Assembly (NCBI GenBank): GCA_012295275.1
Contig: CM022672.1
Location: 23,113,476 to 23,177,475 of the forward strand
DNA: 64,000 nt
Direction of reading: 5' to 3'
Source of the DNA: Chrysomallon squamiferum
Lineage: Eukaryota > Mollusca > Gastropoda > Neomphalida > Peltospiridae
In this document: one piece after another, positions 39,002 through 52,904 of the stretch
Numbering within the stretch: position 1 is the first letter of the stretch
How the letters are laid out: each line of letters opens with the position of its first letter
Notes under the pieces: generated by a model
What the model was told of the DNA's origin: nothing
Seen by the model: only the letters and a program-made list of their open reading frames with translations
Database searches by the model: none
Program-made: the position numbers and the translations under genes

Positions 39002-42000
39002 TGTAGCAGCCTCAGCTAATAGACTGTTTCGTTGTGATACGTCGCGGAGGTTTAACGTGTAATAAAACCAAAGTTAATTTTTCAAAATCAAAGAAAATTA
39101 CGGATCAACTGCAGAGCTTGGTGTAAAGGTTCTTGACACAATAAGAGGCAAAAGCCAATAACGAATCCAGGATATTAAAAAAAAAAAAAAATACGGGAGA
39201 AATGTTATTGTGATGAATGTAATTTTCAAAGACGAAATGAATTTGATTAAAAAGGACAAAATTCTGTAATTGGTTAGCAGACGAAATAGTATAGGACTGC
39301 ATGTCGGGAGTCGCTGTATTCCACTTTAGAGCAGCATACTGTTTGGATTTCTGAAATACCCACGTCTCAGCTTGTTACTGTAACCATGTAATAGGACTTT
39401 GTGGATAACAAGCTGGCTTTACTCCAATATTAATCTTTATATAGGCTACATAATGAAATATAACACTGTCCAAGGTTATTATTTTCAACACCAATTTTCA
39501 CTTTTATTTTGCTTTTAAGTAAAATAAAATGAAATATGAGCAATAAAATGCTTTGATGTATAGATATAAAAGATTAAAGCTAACTACATAAACATATTTT
39601 AGGAATACAAAGCTTTGGATTTCTTTAACATTAGCAAATGATTCACAGTTACGTAAAAGTCCACGTAAAATGGAATGATTGTTGTAATGTATATTAATTC
39701 CCCTTTACCACGTTTTTAAACTTTAAAAATTACCCATTGTTCACTTTTGTGAATTTAAAAGTACTGGGCAGTTAAAAACGAAAACAGTAACAACAATGTA
39801 AAATCAGTAAGAAAATTCGAAATAGTCGTCATTACCATCATAATAATCGACAACACAATACCGATTTCCACCCAGTTTTGGACAAACCTTTAAATGTAGG
39901 CCTACAGTTCACAACATGCTTTAGCATGCAGAACAAGCAATTTTAAAACGTCACCATGGCAACGTTAAAAGTTTTCCGCAGACACAATTAACTATGACTA
40001 CATCTGCGAATTAAGCGAGAATCTCAGACTATGTTGTTGCAGCAGTGAAGTGTCATAAACAATAAAAAAAAAATATATTTTTACAGAAAATTCACGCGGG
40101 TTTCTGGAATGTGTCTCTTCAGACAACAGGAAATCGAAAAAGCCACGCGTTAGCGTAGAGCGACTTACGTAATAAAGGTAATACTATATTTCATCATGGT
40201 GGCATCTGGTTGTGCTAAATTAGCAGACAGCAACAGAGGCGGAACAAAGATTGTGTTAAGGTGGGGTTACAGTGTCAGTAACTGTTTGTAGAATCACATG
40301 TTCTTAGGGCGTTATATAATGTGTACATGTGTTTTTTTTTTTTTTTGTTATTATTTTGTATGGTATATACATTAATTATTTAATGCATTTAATACGTGTT
40401 TTTTTGCATCTGTGTACGTAAGTATGTATGGGTGTTTATGTGTATATGTATGTATGTTCGTTTCCAATAAAACGAAATGTAAAAATCATGATATATTTAT
40501 TAATATTTTATATGGCAGCTGAAAAAAATGTTAAAACCCTCTAACCGCTGACTGGATACGCCGCTGAGTTACAGTTTTGACAGGATCTGTTATTCATAAT
40601 TCTATTACACATCGACCTAATCTTTCTCTAACCATAATACGACGTTAGGATATCAGCTCGTCTTTTACTGGTTGCAATCAAACCGCAGACTCGACTGACA
40701 CTTGTCTAAATTTCCTCGCGGAAAAAAACCGTCTGCGTGGCACTTATGTTTTAAATTAGAATGTTTTAGACGATTGGTGTTTATGTTTCTTTCTCGTTAC
40801 TGAAACAAGTGACATCTTTTTTTTTTCATCCTCTTGAGATTAAATTAAGTTATTATTATTATTATTGTAAAAAAAAAAATCAAGTTCACTGAGTTTAAAC
40901 TGATAAAACACATACACTGATGAGTTTGTTATTTTACATATTTTAATTAAGTAACAAGAAAACTGAAGTTTGCAATCAATTACATTTATTGCTTTTACAC
41001 TAAAATAACCCGAAGCTAATTGAGAGTTTTGAAAAGAGGCTTAAATTTAAAACTGCCAGATTTAATAAACATATCAAGTATTGCGAGTCATTCGAATTTT
41101 ATCGTCTTGTAAAATACTTATATACTTAATAAAATACGTAATATTCATTGAAAGCAAGATTGATGTTTTCATTTGACAGTGAAGAGAAGGAGGGTCATGG
41201 TTCTGTTTATCCCAGCACGCTTAGTAATCCGCTGACGAAAGCAGTGGAAAACATTACATTTCGTTATATGTCAAATTAAATCATATAAATAATATCAGGC
41301 AGTATTATTGTTTAATTGCGACATACATCTTGGTGACTTCTAACCTACAGTTTCCTCAGATGTTCATTTTAAAAACACAACCTCCAAACATTATTCAGTT
41401 TACATTGATAGAAACACTATTCAAAGCATTCATACTTAGAAATATGATTGATATTATCTTAACAAAAATCGCGTAATGTCAAAATTTACAGACAGAACAT
41501 TTTTAGCAACACCTGTTCAACGAGTTGCTGCCTGTGAAAGTAACTCTAGAAGTAGATATTCTAATTTCTAGAAAATGAAACCTGCCAATTGGACTAAATG
41601 TTGACAGATAGAAAATCGACACGATGAACAGAAAAACAGACACAGTAATCATAGACTTGACACATAGATGAAGGAAAGCAATAATTTGTAGGTTCTGTAT
41701 TTGCCGGTCAGATTCCAAGTTAAGACGTTCCCGAAATATACGACTGATCACGAAAAGAGAATAGCTTATATTGCTAGCCATGTGAAAGCCAGTGCATAAA
41801 ATTGCATTTAATAGTTTCCCTTTTTCTATCAGTATAAGGATTTGTATAAACTTTACGCTCTTAGGTTCTGTATAAACAAATATTATTACTGGACCTTGAC
41901 GCCTTTGAATCAGATCTAATCTCGTATGTGACGCTGTCTTCGCTATATTCCCCAAGGGTTTTCAGTTTAATGACAGGAGTACATATTTCAGAATGACGTA

Positions 42001-44034
42001 TCTAAAACTTATCTGACTTTTTCAACACGTGTCTTTTTGGATACAGCTCGCTTCATGCTTGATAACATATTAAAGATTTCACCAGCGATTTAGTTCGAAT
42101 GTAGCGTTGCGGGTGTTTTTCCTTGATATAAACTTTATCTGTCAGTGTATTTATTATTGTGAAACCAAACATTCAGAACTTTTCAAATAAAAAATTTAGC
42201 TTTATTTCTGTCTGACGTATTGGTATGTTACTCATTACATACTAACTGCAAATGGTTTGCGTTTTCGAAAATGATAAAAAAAGATTTTAATTATGTACTC
42301 CTTACGTAGAGGCACATGCTTCATACAAACATACGTACATGTTTTCTTCTGTGGATTAGTTTATAAGAAACATTTCCCAAATCCTCATTTCTAGCTGTAT
42401 GCACAAGGTACCACTAACAGGGAGACAGCACATACACACCAGCACACACCTTACCTCTAAATTTTAAGTTATATTATCCTCCTTGAACAAATTAAAAACT
42501 TAACATGTATCGCATACTCCTGATTTATAAAATAAAATTTAAAAAATCCCTATATATATATAATAAAAAAAATTCAAATATTTAACCACCTCTGAAAATC
42601 CAGTTATATCAACCACCATCACCACCACCACCACCAACCTGCAGAAGCCACTTCATCAACAAAAACAAAAACTGTGGAATATTACAGTAACACTCTAAAA
42701 AGAGTAGAGATACATAAATATTCTTTCTTTCTTTACACAAAGTTAACGTCTACGACTGACAGACAAGTATATCTAACAGATGGACCACTACAGACGGACG
42801 CTGGACGTACGAGATGTTTGTTGACGAGACCTTTTTCTCCTGTGAGTTTAGCCGAACAAGACTGTTAAGACGATTCCAGATGTCCTATTGTCTGGTAAGT
42901 ATTAGCCCACCTTGGCGAGAAAATAAACAGATAGACTTAAAATAAACACGCCACTGCATGAAGCGGTAAACATAGCAAGTTTATGGTAGACTATTTCAAG
43001 TTGGTTAACGTTAATGCTTGTCAAGAGTGCCTAGTATTAAGAATTTAAAAACAATAATAATTAAAAATAATGGCTATTTGGAATATGTGGCTTTGTTTTT
43101 GATAGCGCACACACTTCACATCTTCTTTATGCTGTTGGTATTAGAATGCCAAACTAATGATACTGTTATATACTAATTTTATGAGAGATAGTTCATGAGC
43201 TCTGTATTAATTAGTAGTAAGCGATCTTTATATGCTCTCTGTTATAAACTGAAAAGATGGTATTTATTTTTCTTGGCCGACTTGATGTATGTAGTTGCAG
43301 TCACAAGATATAAAACAAATCAAAACAAGTAACAAATAATGAATGCACCAGATACCTGTTTTTCTAACACTTAATTAGCAATATTTATTGTGAATATATA
43401 CATATATTTAGCTTCTTTTTCCGATTATAAAATTTAAAAAATTAAAAATATAATTAAAGTAAAAATGAAGAAAAGCCTCAAAAAACTAAAAATGATCATT
43501 GAAATTTTTTATATTTTATGTTCAAAGAACTAACATTAGCTCTAGATATTCTAGCCCATGAAACAGTACGCAAAATACTGAACAGACCTTAATTAATATT
43601 AGATTTCAATATTAAAATTAATACGTCCTGTGAACGTAAATCTTAAAACCGTACTTTACCATTAGGTTGAAGTTAATGACAAAGTCAATGTTTGCAAGCA
43701 AGATGCATGAACCAACTTGAATAATAAACATGTCGATCGCCTTTGACATTTGACACCAGGGTTCTCGTAATGTCTGTTTATATGTAACTATAGAACTTTC
43801 TGTTACTGATTTCGAGCGTAGGCAAATGTTTATACACTCGTTTGTTGTCGAGTTTAGCGGCGATATGCTTGGAAAGAGTGTGACAAAAGAAACTTGCTAA
43901 CAGAGGAGGACTGCCACGTGATAATTGATCGCAAATGTTGAACGATAAAACACGACAATGGAAGAATGGTGAAAGCGACTAATACAAGTCCTCTACAGCT
44001 TTAAGAAACATTATTGATATGTTCTACTGTTAAT

Positions 44035-44092
44035 ATAATGAATGAATGTTTAACGACATCTCAGCATATTTTAATACTAATGGTTAATAAGT
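44035..44092 (+). repeat. decayed fragment of a dispersed mollusc-type element
   Basis: AATGAATGAATGTTTAACGA followed by CATCTCAGCA closely resembles a sequence spread through mollusc genomes (TTTAACGACACCCCAGCA) as I remember it. Confidence 0.5.
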
Positions 44093-44973
44093 GTAAACGT
44101 TACATTTCATGTATAACGATGACAACAGAGATACGAGTTGTTACTACAGTTACTGCTTCGATTATTGGTTTCGATTAGCAGCTAGGAAATCTTTATATGC
44201 ACCTTCTCTAAGGTAGTAAAATACGTGTTTGCCTTTTCCGGGGTAATAGCTGGAATACGAAGAACTCGATATGACGCTAAGAAAGATTGATCTTATGACC
44301 TAACACGCATCAGCCTAATTTGGAATTCACTGAGCTGCATTGGGCTTCAGCAGCAATGACGGACACAATGGTTAAACCACAGTTAATAAGACCTGTAGGT
44401 AATTATTTCCTACACGCTGCTGACTCTTTTTCAAAGCAAATTCAGGAGGTGCAAGATATCTTCACCCTTTCTAACATGTAAACATAACAATATGGCTTGA
44501 CTTGTAGCCAAGGCTTTTTGAATTTTATCAACTGAAAGTAAACCCGTTTTAAATACACGAAGATGGTTATTGATATTGTAAAATTAAAATATTTCATAAC
44601 TGTTTAGAAAGGGAGAAAGATATATAATTTTCATTAGTCAGAACTCGATTTTTGCTTAATAAAAACAATATTAGGATAAATTAACAATATCACTAAATAC
44701 AATTTCTTCAGTGTTGGAAGTAAAACGTCAATGCCATCTGTGAACACAAATGACAGAACATGCAATATGCAAACGATTTCGGCTAATTAATAGAAATTTC
44801 TTTGTAGAGATATTTCTATATTGACAATCTGTCAAAACACATGGGGTTAATTATGGAATGGTTTTAGTCAGAGTTCCCAATTAGTGAAATGGAACGTGGA
44901 GAAACGAGTTTGCCAAACAAATGAGCACAACGAAATAGGATAGATGTTTTATGTTTATCGTTACATAAATAAT

Positions 44974-45106
<133 letters not shown>

Positions 45107-45564
45107 ATAGCACATTGCCATTAAAATTGAAACTAAATAATAGTAATCTTATTGTACATAACCTAAATAATTCTTCAAAGTTCGAAGCTTTTATATCGAT
45201 TTAATTAAATGTACCAAGAGACTGATGTATACGGATGCTATCAGAACACTAATTTGTGATTTAAGATCTATTTCAACAGTAATTCAAATACATTATAAAG
45301 GGGATAAATTATTTATTCTCTGTTGGTACGAAGTACTTTTTAATGTAATATTACTGTTCATATATTCCCGATTCAGTTTTTAACAATAACATTAATTTTA
45401 TTATGACCATCTGACATATATAATAAACCAACTAATCGTCCAACGAATTAACCTAGCTCAACAAAACCAACCAAATTATCAGTCCCTCAAACCCACCCAA
45501 CCAACCAATTAACTGAAATGCATCTGATAAGAAACAGAGCAGTGTTTTGCATCTCCTATGCTAC

Positions 45565-45665
45565 TAACAACCCCAGGAGCTACACCAGGAGTCGATCTCA
45601 AAACCGTCAGCTCTTACTGTTTAGTTACTCGATCACCTGGGCTAGTCCTGACACGTACGTCAAAG
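45565..45665 (-). repeat. possible tRNA-like SINE head
   Basis: On the minus strand TAGCCCAGGTG could be a diverged A box, and GGTTTTGAGATCGACTCC some 40 bases later a diverged B box, the spacing of a tRNA-type internal promoter. No full SINE body is recognised. Confidence 0.3.
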
Positions 45666-46578
45666 ACATTCCTCTCTCCATATTAACTCTATTACATGCA
45701 AACCACCTCGTTTGTCAAGGCGCAAGGAATATCCAGTTTCAGTGTGATAATCCTTCTACTTAGAGATAATTTTATGGTATTGTGTGAGATGAAAGGGTTA
45801 AATCTTATCTCAAGTGTTTGCTGCCTGTAACGTACGCTGGGCCAACAAATGTGATGGGCATCTGCAGTTTGTCAAATTGTAATGGGCATAATTAATAAAA
45901 CATAAAAAAAAATAATTGTTGGTTAGATCTGATTTCTGGCATGTGGTTTTATAAGAAATGAGTTTCATATGGCTGGCGTGTTTGTTGATGTTCGAATTAG
46001 AAGCTGAGTATATTTAATTGCATTAACGTGTATTTTCAAGTTCGCGTGCGCACATACAGATACAAGCCTATATGTTTTTATTTGTTACGTGTATGTAGGA
46101 ATAATAAATAAATACATAAATAATCATTGCTTCTTGCATGTACACATGGGCACGTTAAAATGAATTTAATATTTGGAGACGGGATGCAGGAGAGTACCCA
46201 GACTCAAGGGTTGATTCTGGATCCATGCCTGGTGTTATCGTTTAAATCAAGTAAGCAAACACCTTCGTTCACTTTCGTTTATTTACAACACTCAGTTCGG
46301 TATAAAGAAAGGGAGATTTGTTTGAATAAAATTTTAGATGGGCGTGCTTTTTAAACACGAACTGTTGTTTTAAAACGAAATTTCTGTAGTATCCAAGATA
46401 CCTCGATCAAATAAAACAGAAAAGTGTGCCGGTAAAACGTGATTCCGTACTGTAGCTAAATCCGTACCTGTCTGTCGAATCTAACGGCCAAAGCAAACAA
46501 GTAACAGGTGGGTTTAAGAAAAATAAAGGAAAAAGAAAATAAAAGCAAAATCAGGTTAGAGAAAGTAACATGAAGTGC

Positions 46579-46592
46579 AGTCACTCACCTGT
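46579..46592 (-). other. splice donor of the first coding exon
   Basis: Read on the minus strand the junction is ACAACAG|GTGAGTGACT, a near-consensus donor. It interrupts the codon after YKTT in phase 1. Reading through it meets a stop two codons later (GGT GAG TGA), as expected of intron sequence. Confidence 0.85.
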
Positions 46593-47052
46593 TGTTTTGT
46601 AGCCATACTCCACCTCCACAGCCGTGACGAAAGTTTCAGGTAACAGCAGCAAGAAGGCTGAAATAAGGTGACACGTCTGAGCAATGGGGCAGAAATGTTG
46701 CCAAAACCTCTTTACACACGGCGTTTTGATCTTCTTGCATAACGCCTCCATGTTCGAGTTCAACGCATGATCCCTTCCCAGCTTAACGCCGTCGTTGGCG
46801 TAGTTTCCCACTCGGAGGAATGCGGCTATCACGAATAACGGAAGCACAAGGAACGAGAGCACGATCAGGGTCACATGGGCGGATACCTCTGCTGGGGTGT
46901 TCCCCCCCCCCCGGCCACGCCCGACCCTCACACTGCTGGTATCGGATGATGGACCGGAACGATGTGTATCCATGGAAACCGAGGACACAGAAACAGTAAC
47001 AGATTGACCAGAATGAATTTAAACTGGTACTTTTAGTTATTATTCCAGCCAT
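46589..47052 (-). CDS. tinc: tincar-like membrane protein, first coding exon (one frame break)
   Basis: Amino-terminal 154 residues of a tincar homolog. The ATG is at 47052-47050 in a good context (A at -3, G at +4), and an in-frame TGA lies 30 bases upstream, which fixes the start. The protein opens with a membrane segment beginning LNSFWSICYC, at about residues 12-35. After the break come a second segment (VTLIVLSFLVLPLFV, about 58-80), the family-like motif VGNYANDGVKLG and a third segment (about 122-145). The exon ends AACAG|GTGAGTGA at 46589, leaving one base of the next codon. The frame breaks at an 11-base G run (46902-46912 as C on the plus strand); removing one G joins the two halves. 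Without repair, a predictor would probably start at an internal ATG at 46988 and lose the first membrane segment. Family assignment rests on the motif pattern and on the fit to the second exon. Confidence 0.85.
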
Positions 47053-47461
47053 GTTGGTAATATCTTCAGTAAATCCTTTTCAGTGAATTATTTTCAGAAA
47101 GGAGGATTATATATACACTGCTTATATATATATATAACAGTTATCAGTATAGTATGCATTTAATAAATTCATAACAAATATAACACAATCATATAAAAAT
47201 ATAGCATCTTAATCAAACCCTGTACTTTTTAATCATTACGTTCAGAACAAATAGTTTCACAGAGTCACAATGGATGAATCCATGTAATCCATTTTGTTTC
47301 AGTTGATTCCAATCTCCGCATCAAACTGATGTCGTCTGCTAGCGGGCTTTTTCTTAGATCGTCTGCTCAGCTATCCACCGGTTAATCCGCAGTTTTCCCA
47401 ACGAGCAGAAACGAAAATTCCAACAGTCATCTTATCAGCTTCACATTTACGCACGGGGTGC
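47053..47461 (-). other. possible 5' UTR of the tincar-like gene
   Basis: On the minus strand a strong acceptor-like sequence (TTTTGTTTTATTTTCCAG|G) lies at 47461, followed by about 410 bases leading to the start codon. This could be the non-coding 5' part of the first coding exon. An alternative is transcription from the TATATAAG-like sequence at 47121-47136, about 70 bases upstream of the ATG. The two cannot be told apart here. The segment is A+T-rich and contains upstream ATGs. Confidence 0.3.
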
Positions 47462-47819
47462 CTGGAAAATAAAACAAAAATCTCAAATCAACACCATTCG
47501 GCCAGATTTCTAACATTTGTCTTCAGCGAAACAAAAGAATTCCATTTAAAAAAAAAAAAAAAAAAAAAATTTCGTCTGACTGATAAACGAGCAGACGATG
47601 CTTTTTGGTGAATGGTACATGCACTGAAATCTTCGCTTCAGCTCTCTCTTGTTTATTTCACGGCGTAACTTTCGGAACGTTAGCGAAGTTTAACGACTAT
47701 CACTTTCCAGCGACCGTCTGTAAACACACTGGATATAAGACTGATCTCTCGAAGCACGGTACAGCCGTAGTAACCACCGCGTTACAACGATAACATGCTT
47801 CCCTGCATGGAGTACCTGC

Positions 47820-48055
47820 CTTCTTTCTCTCGCCGCTGTTCTGTTTGTGTAACCTCTCATTGGAAGACTCCGCCGGCCGGCGTCTCATTCCTTCGAAGTC
47901 GTTTGGAAAAATGGCAGCGAGCCGGCAGAAGTGTCGTTCGTTCGTCTGCTCGCCGCATTGTTTGTGCAAAAAGCCTGTGCTTGGAATTAAAACAGAACGC
48001 CAGTGGATCTGCCAACGGTTTGACGTATTAGAAATGCCGACTGGATGACAATGGG
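47820..48055 (-). promoter_or_regulatory. GC-richer patch upstream of tincar
   Basis: A CpG-richer island about 0.8-1.0 kb upstream of the tincar start codon. On the minus strand it holds a CCAAT box (CCAATGAG, around 47855) next to a GCCGGCCGGC palindrome. An AAAATGGCAGC element similar to YY1 sites is on the plus strand. It is a possible promoter for tincar, but the overlapping short frames on both strands are not gene-like. Confidence 0.3.
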
Positions 48056-48964
48056 ACAAAGCTTGTGTTTCTAATGAATGGCATTCTCACATATGCTTTT
48101 AAATTCCAGAGATGAATCAGAATTTTATTATTTGTAATTTTTTTTTTTTCATCCTAATGGATTATTGATTTAAAAGGAATGACGACGAAAAAGAAAAAAA
48201 GAAAGACCCCCCCCAAAACAACAACAAACAACAATAAAATTATATATATATAAAAATGCGATTACTGTTGTTATTAATTAATTATTATTATTGTTGCTGG
48301 AATTATCGTAAAAGTTCATTATTATTATGGTTGTTGTAGTTGTTGTGATATAAATATTTTATTAAAACCTATTTCTCTGATACCTTATGTGTGTTCATAA
48401 TCATCCTTAATTAGTTCACTCCTTTTCAGGATATACAACAACAATATTAATTTACTTGTATTATAATATCATACTGCTCTAATATTTTTTAATGTGACTT
48501 TTCTTTTTACTCTTTTAACAACAACAACAACAACAAAACATTAACAAAACAAAGAAATAAAAAAATTCTAAATCAAATGCTAACCTTCTCTTATATGGAA
48601 CAACACTTTATGGCCTATTTAGCGAAAAAACACGAGTATTTCCGACCATGAAATATTGATAAATTTCCGTTCACTAGGCGCGATAATGATGACTGACAAA
48701 CAGAGATCAACAAAGCATATTCTGTTGAGTAAATCGCACCGCTATTAATGAAGCACCGCTTTGTTTGGCGACATCCGACACACGACTTTCACACGTCGAG
48801 TCGACCAACTGCTCGATTGGTTGATCGATACGTCAATCACTTTTCTTTATTAACTGTTCGGTTTCACTTTGTCGCATACTTGTTGCTGGCTAATGCAAAT
48901 AACTTGACAAAGTAAAGATTATTGATGTACTTTGTTGCTCGGCAACACAAAGACAGTTAGCTCA

Positions 48965-49101
48965 AGATTACAGGTATAAAGTGTTCGGGGTTGCACCGCG
49001 CAGAAGCTGACTGCTAGAAAGTGTACTCGATGAGCGAAAAGTCACCGATCGTATCGAAGGTTATTTCCCGTTCCAGTAATAACATTCAAACTGCTTACTA
49101 G
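48965..49101 (+). promoter_or_regulatory. TATA-like core promoter candidate facing away from tincar
   Basis: GGTATAAAG at 48972-48980 is followed after about 25 bases by a GC-richer GCACCGCGCAGAAGC segment, where a start site would be expected, and by a 23-codon frame beginning ATGAGCGAAAAG at 49030. The peptide resembles nothing known to me. Confidence 0.2.
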
Positions 49102-49185
49102 GAAAATCTTATATTAGAATGTACTAAAATTTTCTTTTGAGACTTTATAAAATAAAATACAAAATAAAATGAAACAAATACAGAA

Positions 49186-49229
49186 GAGAAGAAGAAGAAG
49201 AAGAAGAAGAAGAAGAAGAAGAAGAAGAA
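49186..49229. repeat. (AAG)n microsatellite
   Basis: About 14 AAG units followed by an A run. The Arg-rich frame is an artefact. Confidence 0.95.
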
Positions 49230-49719
49230 AAAAACGTTCTCTGTTAAAAGCCTGCTCAATTATTTTTCGTTTCATTCAAAAATGGAATAAATCAAACCAG
49301 CCTATTACTCGATCAGACAATGTAGTTAGCAGAAAATCGTTATTACAGAGAAGGAAGAGAAAAAAAAAAAAATAGAAAAAAGAATGTAATACAGCAATAG
49401 ATGGAAAAAATAACTGTCCATCACTGCAGAACAACAACAGAAAAAAATAATAATAAATAAATAAATAAAAAACAAAAAAATAAAAAATAAACCCCAAACC
49501 CCCCAACACTCCCCCAATTTTCAACAAAACAAAACACTAACCTCTGAACGTATACCTACGTACAATAATCTTAGTGAAATAACAACATAAGTATAGCCTT
49601 ATTTATTCTGTGTTTTTTTTTTGGTTCTTTTTTTCTACATAGTTGAAGAGATATTTCGGATTGGATTTCTTCTCGGATGGAAGTAGACTGCTGGATTACA
49701 TTAGCTAAATTGGCACATA

Positions 49720-49785
49720 CAGTCGGACCTCCATTTATCAGACCAAAAGTGGGTAAAACTTCTCCAGAAAAGGAAAAATCCAGAA
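49720..49785 (+). mobile_element. possible DNA-transposon end fragment
   Basis: TACAGTCGGACCTCCATTTA resembles terminal sequences of Tc1/pogo-type elements in invertebrates, with TA at the edge. No partner end or transposase is found nearby; the following bases run into the CA/CT array at 49.79 kb. Confidence 0.25.
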
Positions 49786-49789
49786 ATAT

Positions 49790-49794
49790 CACAC

Positions 49795-49874
<80 letters not shown>
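49790..49874. repeat. compound (CA)n-(CT)n microsatellite
   Basis: About 18 CA units followed by about 23 CT units. Confidence 0.97.
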
Positions 49875-49877
<3 letters not shown>

Positions 49878-50220
49878 AAAATGAAAATAAAAATAGCAAA
49901 ATATGTAAATAACTGTTTACTTTAATGAACATAATAGATGAATATAAATGTGAAGTAATGCACGAAAGAGATTATATACTAATATTTTGAATTTTAAACT
50001 TTATTTTATTATATGTAGTGCATTCGGTGACTTTTAATAAAAATATCTTTCTTTCTGCCTCTCTGTCTGTATTGAAACTGTTTATCAAATTTAGTACGTA
50101 AAACCATAAAGTCAGTACAAACTGATTCAGTCTTCAGATGCACTAAATCCATCACGTGTTCACTGATGTACAGAAGGTAAATGCAAGGAACAATTTTTAA
50201 CCTGAGAGAAACAGACCTTC

Positions 50221-50255
50221 ACTTTGAAACACTTTGAAACACTTTGGAACACTTT
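50221..50255. repeat. 10-bp tandem repeat
   Basis: ACTTTGAAAC occurs twice perfectly, then once as ACTTTGGAAC, then a half unit. Confidence 0.9.
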
Positions 50256-52904
50256 ATCAATATCGACATCAGAGTAAACTTGGGGGACGTAGTCACCGAT
50301 ATGAACAACGACACTGAGAGACGTCGCCATTGCAAAGTGATCACATGCTGAGAGAGATGGACAAGATGACGACAACAATAGAAATACTCAACAACATTGC
50401 TCAGGTGTTCTTCCTACCCGGGGCTCGACCTTTCCAAATAAAAAAAGTGATAGGAACATTTGAGGCTGAACCAGTTCACGGGAGACAAGATGATTAATAC
50501 GTGCAGGCCAATATACTCTTCAAAATTCTCTTAAAGATATTAATTTATCTACGAAACAGTCTGTCAGTGCTAATAAATAGTTCCATTATTCTAACGAGAT
50601 TTTTTTAGATTTATATTTGACACCGCGCTGCCCCTTTTCTGCGGAAAAGCCATTAGACAAAAAAACGCCATTGATTGCAGTGACTCTGGTAAACCCAAGA
50701 ATTATATGAATGAAGTCTTAGCAATATCGTGACAGTTTTGATATTAACTGTTATAAAGTTTATTATATTTGAATGAGATGATACAGTTAACATTAAATAA
50801 ATGTCATGACAAATATAAACCAGGTCTGTAGGTATTAAAACGAATCTCTTTGGCGCCAGAATTGTCTTTAATGGATAAAGGAGCTAAAAAATGAAAGCTT
50901 CCCCCTAGCAATTGTATGATCCTTAGAGGCATAACGAAACAATCTACTTTGTACTAATGTATAAATAAAGTCGTATATATATTTATATTCATTATTGATA
51001 TAGATATAGATTTAGATATGTAGATATATATATATATATTTTTTTTTTATTGTACGGCAAAGGTATTTCAAATTTGATTAGTTTGGATTTTAAATTTGTT
51101 TGACGAACATAGAATAATTTTTATTTCAGATGATTTTTCTTGTTTTTGTTGTTGTTCTTCTTGTTACAACAGTTTCTACTACTATTGATTTTACTACTAC
51201 TTTTACTTGTTCATGTTGCAAGGTTATACCAGGATAAGAAGACAGCTACCACGGACATTTCAGTGCAGAACACACTGACTCGCTACAAGAATTTCCCCCA
51301 CAGAGAGAATATCTAAATTTATAAAGTATATAATAATATAATATGTCAGTCTTTCGACAAACAACCCACGAGACAGAATGACTCACAAGTGAATATTCTG
51401 GAATCAGATATATTTTTTTCTTTTTATTCGCTTTTTAATACGTCCAAGAAAATATCTTGAAATAAATCACTTGTATAAAAAAATATACTTACGTAACGTA
51501 CGAATTATTTCGATGAAAGTAAAGTACGTTCAATTTGTAATGGAAAAGTTACGAGCGAAATTCAGTAAAATCTGTAAGAATTATTTAGTAAAAGAAACTT
51601 TTTGCGCAGCTAGGTGCACTAGGTACACAAAAATGTTCTATTACATTATTTACGAACTATTTCATAGAAGGTGTGTACGTTAGTCAAATAAAAATATCAA
51701 TATCTGCAGATTTCATATTTTCCTAGTGAACAATTTGAATGTTATTGTTTTGGAAATAAACTTAACTTACGTGGAATTAGTCATATTAGACATGCAAACG
51801 TAGGGGCAGATTTTTTTTCTCTCTCATCATTATATAAAACACATATGTCTGAAATATAACTAAATTAATATAAAATGCGTTTAAAGAGTACGTTCATTTA
51901 TTTAACGAACAAAGCGAAATTCTACGTATTAAACACTCGATCTTCAAGAATGAACAGCACTCTGTACTTTCCATGACAATAAGACTGGCGGATTTACGAC
52001 TTTGCCAGATGCACGTCGTCCAACCTGATAACAATAATGAAGAAAAAAAAAAATATATAAAAAATGAGGGGGTTGTGCAGTTTGATCTTAAGTTACACAA
52101 TAGACGAGTGACTCATAACATTGCAGTGTCAACAGGTAACATCTACAAAAAAACGAAATTGCCGACTGATCGGCGGCTCGGTATAAATTATGGTATAATT
52201 ATACGTTGTAAAGGTAGAGAACTCTTGATGATATGACGTATTTCAAATTATCTTGGCTAATGATAGAATACGATTTTTATTTATTTGTTGTTTTTTTCTG
52301 TTGGAGATTGAAAACTGGTGAAAATAATATCAGCTTACAGTTTTGCTAGGAACAATATTTTATGGGGGACAGAGGTTCTTAGTGTTTTACTAGTGATCAG
52401 TAGTAAATGACGATCGCTATTCATTACTTACTGAATGCAGTTAAATAAGATTATCCAAAATGGTAACGGAAAATATTTAATTTGCTTTGCAAAAACAGCA
52501 CAGAATATTTCTACAATTAAAGCAGCATGAATAATTAAAACCCATATATGTATAATATTAACGGAAAATAAAAACAGTCTAAAATATTAATTAAAAATAT
52601 TATAATAACAAAAAAATCGAGCTCTTAAAATTTAATCTGTTTTGTTGTAAACACATTTTTTTTTTATTTAATGTCATAATATTTCTCTCAATCATTTAAT
52701 CTCCACCATAAAAATATTTTCCAGGGCCAAATTAATCAAATTAAATAATTTTTTTTTTTAAATTTAATATATTGGCTGATGACTCGACCCAGACCAACTG
52801 GCGAGTGTCCGTATTACATTATGAACTTTAAATTAGTTTTGATCAAATCCATGCAAATATTTTATATGTTGGTCGTCATACAATCGTGGAGATAATACCA
52901 AAGT

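Noticed and set aside
41503-41955. 150-codon minus-strand frame with hydrophobic stretches
   Set aside because: It begins with TTG and not ATG, has the base composition of the surrounding intron, resembles no family, and a frame of this length is expected by chance in a window of this size.
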